DNA from: DASVWZ01 sp963715675
GTDB lineage: Bacteria > Acidobacteriota > Terriglobia > Terriglobales > Acidobacteriaceae
Reading direction: 5' to 3'
DNA length: 64,000 nucleotides
Assembly: GCA_963715675.1 (NCBI GenBank)
Contig: OY970265.1
Span: forward strand, 248,001-312,000
A model generated the notes under the pieces. The model made no database searches, was not told the origin of the DNA, and saw only the letters and a program-made list of their open reading frames with translations. Below are positions 59,618 through 64,000 of the stretch, in pieces (positions within the stretch are counted from its first letter, which is position 1; the number at the start of each line of letters is the position of its first letter). A program made the position numbers and the translations under genes.

Positions 59618-60475
59618 GTGGACTTCGCATGGTTCGTCCGCCGCCGCTTGAAAAAGCTGGGACTCGAGCAGAGAGATCTGGCCGCCGCCGCCCAGGTCAC
59701 CGAGTCCTACATTTCCCAGTTGCTCACTGGGAAAAAGGCCCCTCCCTCGCGCCAGCGCGAAGAACTCTATGCCCGTATGGAAACCTTCTTGAAGCTCCCC
59801 CAGGGCGAGCTTTCCAATCTGGTTGCCCTGCAGCGCCGGGAACAACTGCAACGCCTCCTGGGGGGGCCCCCCGAACCCTTATTTAAGGAGGTCCGACAGT
59901 TAATGCTCCGTAAATGCAGCCCTCCCCGCAAAAAACAGATCAGTGCCATCTTTGAGCGCCACCACTTCGGCGAACTGGAACGCCTGGTCACCCAAAAGCA
60001 CGTCGATGTCGGCAAGGAAGTGGCCAAAACCAAACTGGAGAACACCGAGTGGCTCCGCCTGGTCGCCCGCCTGAGCAAGCGCAGCCAGGAAAAAATGCGG
60101 GCCATCATCCTGGAGTTCCTGGGCACCGATGTGTTCAGCGGCTCCATTGAAAACTCCGTCCCCTTCCTCGATGCCTTACTGGAATCCTGGGACATCGACC
60201 TGGCCACCTTCGGAATGGACATCGCCCTCAACCCCCAACTGGCCCCCGACCACCTCAAACGCTTTGCCTTTGTCGAACAGACACCCCAACCCTCTTCCCC
60301 CGAAGAGTCCGGCCTCAAGGAGTTCCTCCGCGACCCTTCCCTGTGCCACGGCGTCACCGAGCACGAAGTCCAGTTCCTCAAAAACCTCCGCTTCAACGGC
60401 AAACGCCCCACCCCTCTCTATTACTACCGCGAACTCCAAAACCTCCGCGATCCCCTCAATTTCCATTCCTCTTAG
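59618..60475 (+). CDS. XRE-family regulator with extended C-terminus
   Basis: 285 residues from a GTG with GGAG seven bases upstream. The helix-turn-helix is VDFAWFVRRRLKKLGLEQRD and LAAAAQVTESYISQLLTGKK (residues about 1-50). The remaining 230 residues are helical and show no recognised sensor domain, including a segment SPEESGLKEFLRDPSLCHG and the C-terminal PTPLYYYRELQNLRDPLN. It may sense a ligand or a protein partner and repress its divergent neighbour. Confidence 0.85.
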   Translation: MDFAWFVRRRLKKLGLEQRDLAAAAQVTESYISQLLTGKKAPPSRQREELYARMETFLKLPQGELSNLVALQRREQLQRLLGGPPEPLFKEVRQLMLRKCSPPRKKQISAIFERHHFGELERLVTQKHVDVGKEVAKTKLENTEWLRLVARLSKRSQEKMRAIILEFLGTDVFSGSIENSVPFLDALLESWDIDLATFGMDIALNPQLAPDHLKRFAFVEQTPQPSSPEESGLKEFLRDPSLCHGVTEHEVQFLKNLRFNGKRPTPLYYYRELQNLRDPLNFHSS

Positions 60476-60546
60476 ACGGAAAGCCGGGAATTTTATTTCT
60501 GCTCTCTTGGTAGAAGCCCTCAGGGCTTTTACCGCTCTTTTAGGAT

Positions 60547-62181
60547 GTGCGGTCTGTGGAAATTCAAGTTGGGACACCCATGCAGCCTTGCTCCGTTGAT
60601 TCCAGCCGCCGAACCACTTACACTGACGGAAGGAAATCCACACATCCCAGCGGTTTTGCGGGAGGTTCTCTGGTTCGTGCATTTCGAAGTTCGCTGATGG
60701 CCGCGCTGCTGGCCGCTGGCGCTGTGGTATGCTTCGCCGACAACTCACCACAGGTCTCCTTGCAAACCAGCGAATCGCTGTTTTCCGTGCTGGCCGCGAT
60801 GAATACCTGCGGCTACGATTCTGAACTGGACGCTTCCGAAGCGTTGCGGATTGAGATACGGGGCGAGGTGGCGAAGGCCGTCGACGCGTCCGACGAAGCC
60901 AAAGAAGTCACCCATCTGATGTGCGAGTTCTATCAGGGCCATCAGCAACCGGATTCCTCCCGCACTCTGGCGCAATATGTTTCGCTGGCGCTCTACCTGC
61001 AAAACGCGCCTGTGCTGGATCTGAAAGGCAAGGAAGCCGATCTCCCGCCGGACGCCGCCTCGGTCGTCGGCATCCTCCCCATGCTCCAGAAATTCTACGA
61101 AGCTGCCGGTTTGCACGACATCTGGCAAAAACACCAGCCCGCATACACGACGCTGACCCGCCGCTATCATGATCCGCTGTCGAAGATGCTGTTCGACACC
61201 GAGATCTATCTGAAGCTGCCATCGGCCGGATATCTGGGACGCGGGTTCACCGTCTACCTGGAGCCCATGGGCGCTCCGGGACAGACCAATGCCCGCAACT
61301 ATGGGTCGGACTATTACGTGGTGCTGTCTCCGGGCGCCGATTCCACGCTGAGAATGGAGCAGATCCGCCACACCTATCTCCATTACCTGCTGGATCCGCT
61401 GGCGCTGAAGTACCCCACGATCATGGTGCGTTTGCAACCGCTGCTGGAGAGCGTGAAAGCCGCTCCCATGGAGGAAGGCTTCAAAAGTGATGTTTCGTTG
61501 CTGGTGACCGAGTGTCTGATCCGTGCCGTCGAAGCCCGCACCATCGGATCCAGCAAGACGCAGGAGGCGCAGCGGGAATTGTTGGTGGCGCAGGCCAACC
61601 AGCAGGGATTCATTTTAACTCCTTATTTCTACGAGGCCCTGGCGAAGTTCGAGAAAGATCCGGCCGGCCTGCGCAATGCTTACCTTGACCTGATCAGCGC
61701 CATTGACGTTCGCAAGGAGCAGAAGAGAGTCGCGGGGATGCGGTTTGCCGCGCAGGCGGAGCCGGAACTGTTGCGCTTGTCGCGTCCGCTGGAAGGAACG
61801 CTGTTGCGAACCGCGGAGCAACGACTGGCCGCCGGAGATCCGGACGGTGCGAAACAACTCGCCCAGCAGGCGCTGGATCAGAAAAGTGAGGACCCCGGAC
61901 GCGCCCTATTCCTCCTGGCGCAGGTCGCTACCATGAAACGCGACATGCAAGGAGCTCGCGGCTATTTCGAGCAGGCGTTGACGGTGGCCCAGGAACCAAA
62001 AGTTGTAGCATGGTCCCATATTTACCTGGGAAGGATTTTCGATTTGCAGGCGGATCGCGCCGCAGCTCTGGTTCAGTACCGTGCCGCTCTGAGCGCCGGG
62101 GCAAATCTGCCGCAGGCAAAGGCTGCGGCAGAACGCGGCATCGAGCAGCCCTACGAGCCTCCTGCCCATCCACAGCCATAG
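60547..62181 (+). CDS. Secreted TPR-containing protein
   Basis: Up to 544 residues. The start is not settled: a GTG at 60547 leaves about 50 residues before a signal-like segment (FRSSLMAALLAAGAVVCFADN), and the ATG at 60697 is an alternative. The middle (about 75-380) has DLPPDAASVVGILPMLQKFY and RRYHDPLSKMLFDTEIYLK, reminiscent of a metallopeptidase-like or DUF4932-type region but without a clear zinc motif. C-terminal TPRs (EQRLAAGDPDGAKQLAQQAL, ARGYFEQALTVAQE, ALVQYRAALSAGANLPQAK). No function assigned. Confidence 0.75.
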   Translation: MRSVEIQVGTPMQPCSVDSSRRTTYTDGRKSTHPSGFAGGSLVRAFRSSLMAALLAAGAVVCFADNSPQVSLQTSESLFSVLAAMNTCGYDSELDASEALRIEIRGEVAKAVDASDEAKEVTHLMCEFYQGHQQPDSSRTLAQYVSLALYLQNAPVLDLKGKEADLPPDAASVVGILPMLQKFYEAAGLHDIWQKHQPAYTTLTRRYHDPLSKMLFDTEIYLKLPSAGYLGRGFTVYLEPMGAPGQTNARNYGSDYYVVLSPGADSTLRMEQIRHTYLHYLLDPLALKYPTIMVRLQPLLESVKAAPMEEGFKSDVSLLVTECLIRAVEARTIGSSKTQEAQRELLVAQANQQGFILTPYFYEALAKFEKDPAGLRNAYLDLISAIDVRKEQKRVAGMRFAAQAEPELLRLSRPLEGTLLRTAEQRLAAGDPDGAKQLAQQALDQKSEDPGRALFLLAQVATMKRDMQGARGYFEQALTVAQEPKVVAWSHIYLGRIFDLQADRAAALVQYRAALSAGANLPQAKAAAERGIEQPYEPPAHPQP

Positions 62182-62236
62182 GTGGCGGAGGATGCCGGTA
62201 GAATTTGCCAGTACGTTTCAGACTCAAGGAGAAATC

Positions 62237-63094
62237 ATGAAGGCAGCGACCATCCTTATGGTATTACTAGTGGTGACAGCCTTTGCAGGCGCGAACATGC
62301 AGGCGCCTGCCCAGAATCAGAAACCGGCCGCGGCAAGCGGCGCCGCCCCTCCGGGCAAACGTCCGCCCCAAGCCAAGACCCAGCCGGAGTTCGACGCCTA
62401 TAAAGCGGCCGTTGCCAGCCAGAATGATCCCGCAGCCATGGAGAAGGCGGCCGACGATTTCGCCGTCAAATTTCCCGCCAGCGAACTGACCCCGCTGCTC
62501 TACCGGGCGGCCATGCGCGGCTACCAGAATGCCAACAATGGCGACAAGCTGTTGGAGATCGCGCAGAAGATATTGAAGTCGGATCCCGATGACCCCGAAG
62601 CCCTCACGGATGCGGCCGAAGTCATTGCTGAGCGCACCCACGAGACCGATCTTGATAAAGTCCAGCGCTATGAAGAAGCGCGCAAGGATGCGCAGCGTGC
62701 CCTGCAAACGGTGGAGACGGATATTCCGCCCGGAATAGGGCCAGAGCAGGTGGAGGCCTACAAGTCACTGTTGCGATCTACCGTGTACTCGATTCTGGGC
62801 AAAGTGGACTTTGACCAGGAGAAGTTTGCCGACGCCGAAGCCAACTTCCGCAAGTCCGTGGAGGCTTTTCCATCGCAGCCTGACCCGGTCGTGGTGTTAC
62901 GGCTGGCGCTGGCTCTCGATAAGCAGAACAAGTATCCCGAGGCGCTCAAGGAGGCCAACCGCGCAGTGGACCTGACCCAGGAAAATACCCCGGCGGGTAA
63001 ATTAGCCCGCCAGGAGCGCGACCGGCTTTTGCAGTTGACGGGCGGGGCAAGTCCCGCAACCACACCGCCGGCCAGCACTCCTCCGAAGAATTGA
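62237..63094 (+). CDS. Secreted TPR protein
   Basis: 285 residues from MKAATILMVLLVVTAFAGAN with AAGGAG six bases upstream. After a Pro/Ala-rich linker come TPR-like repeats (EFDAYKAAVASQNDPAAMEK, RAAMRGYQNANNGDKLLEIAQ, YSILGKVDFDQEKFADAEANF, LALALDKQNKYPEALKEANR). It follows the gene before it by 55 bases; the two may work together in the envelope. Confidence 0.86.
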   Translation: MKAATILMVLLVVTAFAGANMQAPAQNQKPAAASGAAPPGKRPPQAKTQPEFDAYKAAVASQNDPAAMEKAADDFAVKFPASELTPLLYRAAMRGYQNANNGDKLLEIAQKILKSDPDDPEALTDAAEVIAERTHETDLDKVQRYEEARKDAQRALQTVETDIPPGIGPEQVEAYKSLLRSTVYSILGKVDFDQEKFADAEANFRKSVEAFPSQPDPVVVLRLALALDKQNKYPEALKEANRAVDLTQENTPAGKLARQERDRLLQLTGGASPATTPPASTPPKN

Positions 63095-63140
63095 GTAACT
63101 TGTAATTTGCGATTTGTGATCGTGCAAGCGGGAGTTGCCT

Positions 63141-63434
63141 TTGACTTTTGAAAACAGGGTCGTCGTGGGGCTGGATGACATTAGGGCTGTGTCCTTCGAG
63201 TGTGAGCGGTGCCACACCCGCATTACCATGTCCCCTGACAACATCAGCATTCCTGATCTTTGTCCCGGCCCGGATTGCGACAATGTTTGGATGTCGGGAG
63301 ACCCCACGAGTTATCAGTCCGTCACCTCACCGCAGATGAACTTCATCAACGCGATCAGAGAGATGAGAAAGCGGTCGCCGAATGGCGCGCCATTCAGGAT
63401 TCTCTTGGAATTTGATCGGGACCAGGCAACATAG
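63141..63434 (+). CDS. Small hypothetical protein with Cys pairs
   Basis: About 97 residues from a TTG with GGGAG six bases upstream; another TTG two codons earlier is possible. CERCHTRIT and LCPGPDC could bind zinc. The rest (FINAIREMRKRSPNGAPFRIL) is helical. Codon use is like neighbours. Unknown function. Confidence 0.6.
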   Translation: MTFENRVVVGLDDIRAVSFECERCHTRITMSPDNISIPDLCPGPDCDNVWMSGDPTSYQSVTSPQMNFINAIREMRKRSPNGAPFRILLEFDRDQAT

Positions 63435-63441
63435 GCTCGAA

Positions 63442-63933
63442 ATGAAAAAGAGAATGATCGCAACGACGATTGTTTGGTTATGGGCGGTTTGCGTTGCTCA
63501 GCAGTCAACGGAGCCACCGAGCTACGGCGTCTACTACAAAGCCAAGGGTGGTTGGCAGCAGCTGAACTATATTGCCCCACTGAACGTCAGTTCTGGTGCC
63601 TTCTCCGGCAGTACGCTCAGTTATCACGGAGCCGAAGCGTTACTCCAGCTATCGGAGCATCGCCCGGCCTTCTATGTGAGCAGGATGCCGACCGCGGGGA
63701 GCATGGTCATCGTTCTGTTTGAAAAGAAAAAAGACCATCGCGAAGTGAAGGTTATCCGAACCCACGTTCTGACTGCGAAAGGCGGCCCCGATCAGAAGCA
63801 TCTGCCAGACATCACAGTGCAGGCGGTAAACGACCACGTGATTCTGATTACTCCTTCGCAAGACCTGCCTCGTGGGGAGTATTTGCTGACCCCTTCTGGG
63901 GGCTACGGCGGCTACGATTTCGGAGTCAACTAG
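63442..63933 (+). CDS. Secreted hypothetical protein
   Basis: 163 residues from MKKRMIATTIVWLWAVCVAQ, a signal peptide. The mature protein is beta-rich (ITPSQDLPRGEYLLTPSGGY) with YYKAKGGWQQLNYIAPLN at the start. No family recognised. It begins 7 bases after the previous stop. Only 67 bases follow before the window edge, with nothing coding. Confidence 0.75.
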   Translation: MKKRMIATTIVWLWAVCVAQQSTEPPSYGVYYKAKGGWQQLNYIAPLNVSSGAFSGSTLSYHGAEALLQLSEHRPAFYVSRMPTAGSMVIVLFEKKKDHREVKVIRTHVLTAKGGPDQKHLPDITVQAVNDHVILITPSQDLPRGEYLLTPSGGYGGYDFGVN

Positions 63934-64000
63934 CGGGCTACCGGAGATGACTGCGGGCGAAGGAGAGCTAGGCCCATGCAGCCAGTTGCATAATGGAACC

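Overview
The window is a GC-rich chromosomal segment, about 60 percent GC by eye. It most resembles an Acidobacteriota genome (Koribacter/Terriglobia-like). That placement is an inference from the combination of a TonB-ExbB-ExbD-ExbD-TPR lipoprotein operon, a TMTC-like membrane TPR protein, several small secreted proteins, secreted TPR proteins, KDO synthesis (a Gram-negative outer membrane) and many short dispersed palindromic repeats. No intact tRNA, rRNA, CRISPR array, transposase or phage gene was found.

Layout. 0-4.3 kb: minus-strand energy-transduction operon tonB-exbB-exbD-exbD-TPR lipoprotein. 4.4-9.6 kb: minus-strand housekeeping run phosphodiesterase-tgt-yajC-secD-secF; tgt carries an in-frame palindromic insertion. 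9.6-10.3 kb: intact RHH/PIN toxin-antitoxin pair. 10.3-15.5 kb: thrS, hslU, hslV, folP. 15.8-20.8 kb: secreted protein, parvulin-like protein, TMTC-like protein, DUF488 protein, cytochrome c. 20.8-23.8 kb: histidine kinase, response regulator and ECF sigma factor in one operon. 24.2-31.6 kb: coaD and an aminotransferase, the GDP-mannose genes manA-manC-manB, an M48 protease and kdsB. 31.8 kb: lexA.

32.4-36.8 kb is the accessory part: repeat blocks, a PEGA lipoprotein-like secreted protein, two unfamiliar adjacent genes, an orphan antitoxin with a truncated PIN toxin start, a small gene and an AT-rich stretch. 36.8-43.2 kb returns to core genes (holB, tmk, guaA, dcd, HU, site-2 protease). 43.4-45.9 kb: two MacB-type permeases without an ATPase. 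46.1-49.0 kb: korDABC, a 2-oxoacid:ferredoxin oxidoreductase, preceded by a perfect CRP-type TGTGA-N6-TCACA site. 49.2-57.4 kb: secreted protein, trypsin-like protease, MFS transporter, orphan CpaE-like ATPase, a large protein with a cyclase-like C-terminal domain, and a TPR protein. 57.6-64 kb: small and secreted proteins, a divergent XRE regulator with a clear operator, and TPR proteins.

The main novel signals are: the palindromic element inside tgt and its permuted copy between holB and tmk; recurring promoters placed so that the start codon is about +1 (lexA, vapB-like gene, folP, perhaps guaA); the two-gene unknown module at 33.8-35.2 kb; a tRNA-like relic inside a structured leader at 58.6-58.8 kb; and the CRP-type site at kor. 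Several start codons below were moved inward from the longest open frame on the basis of ribosome-binding sites, signal peptides or family alignment from memory.
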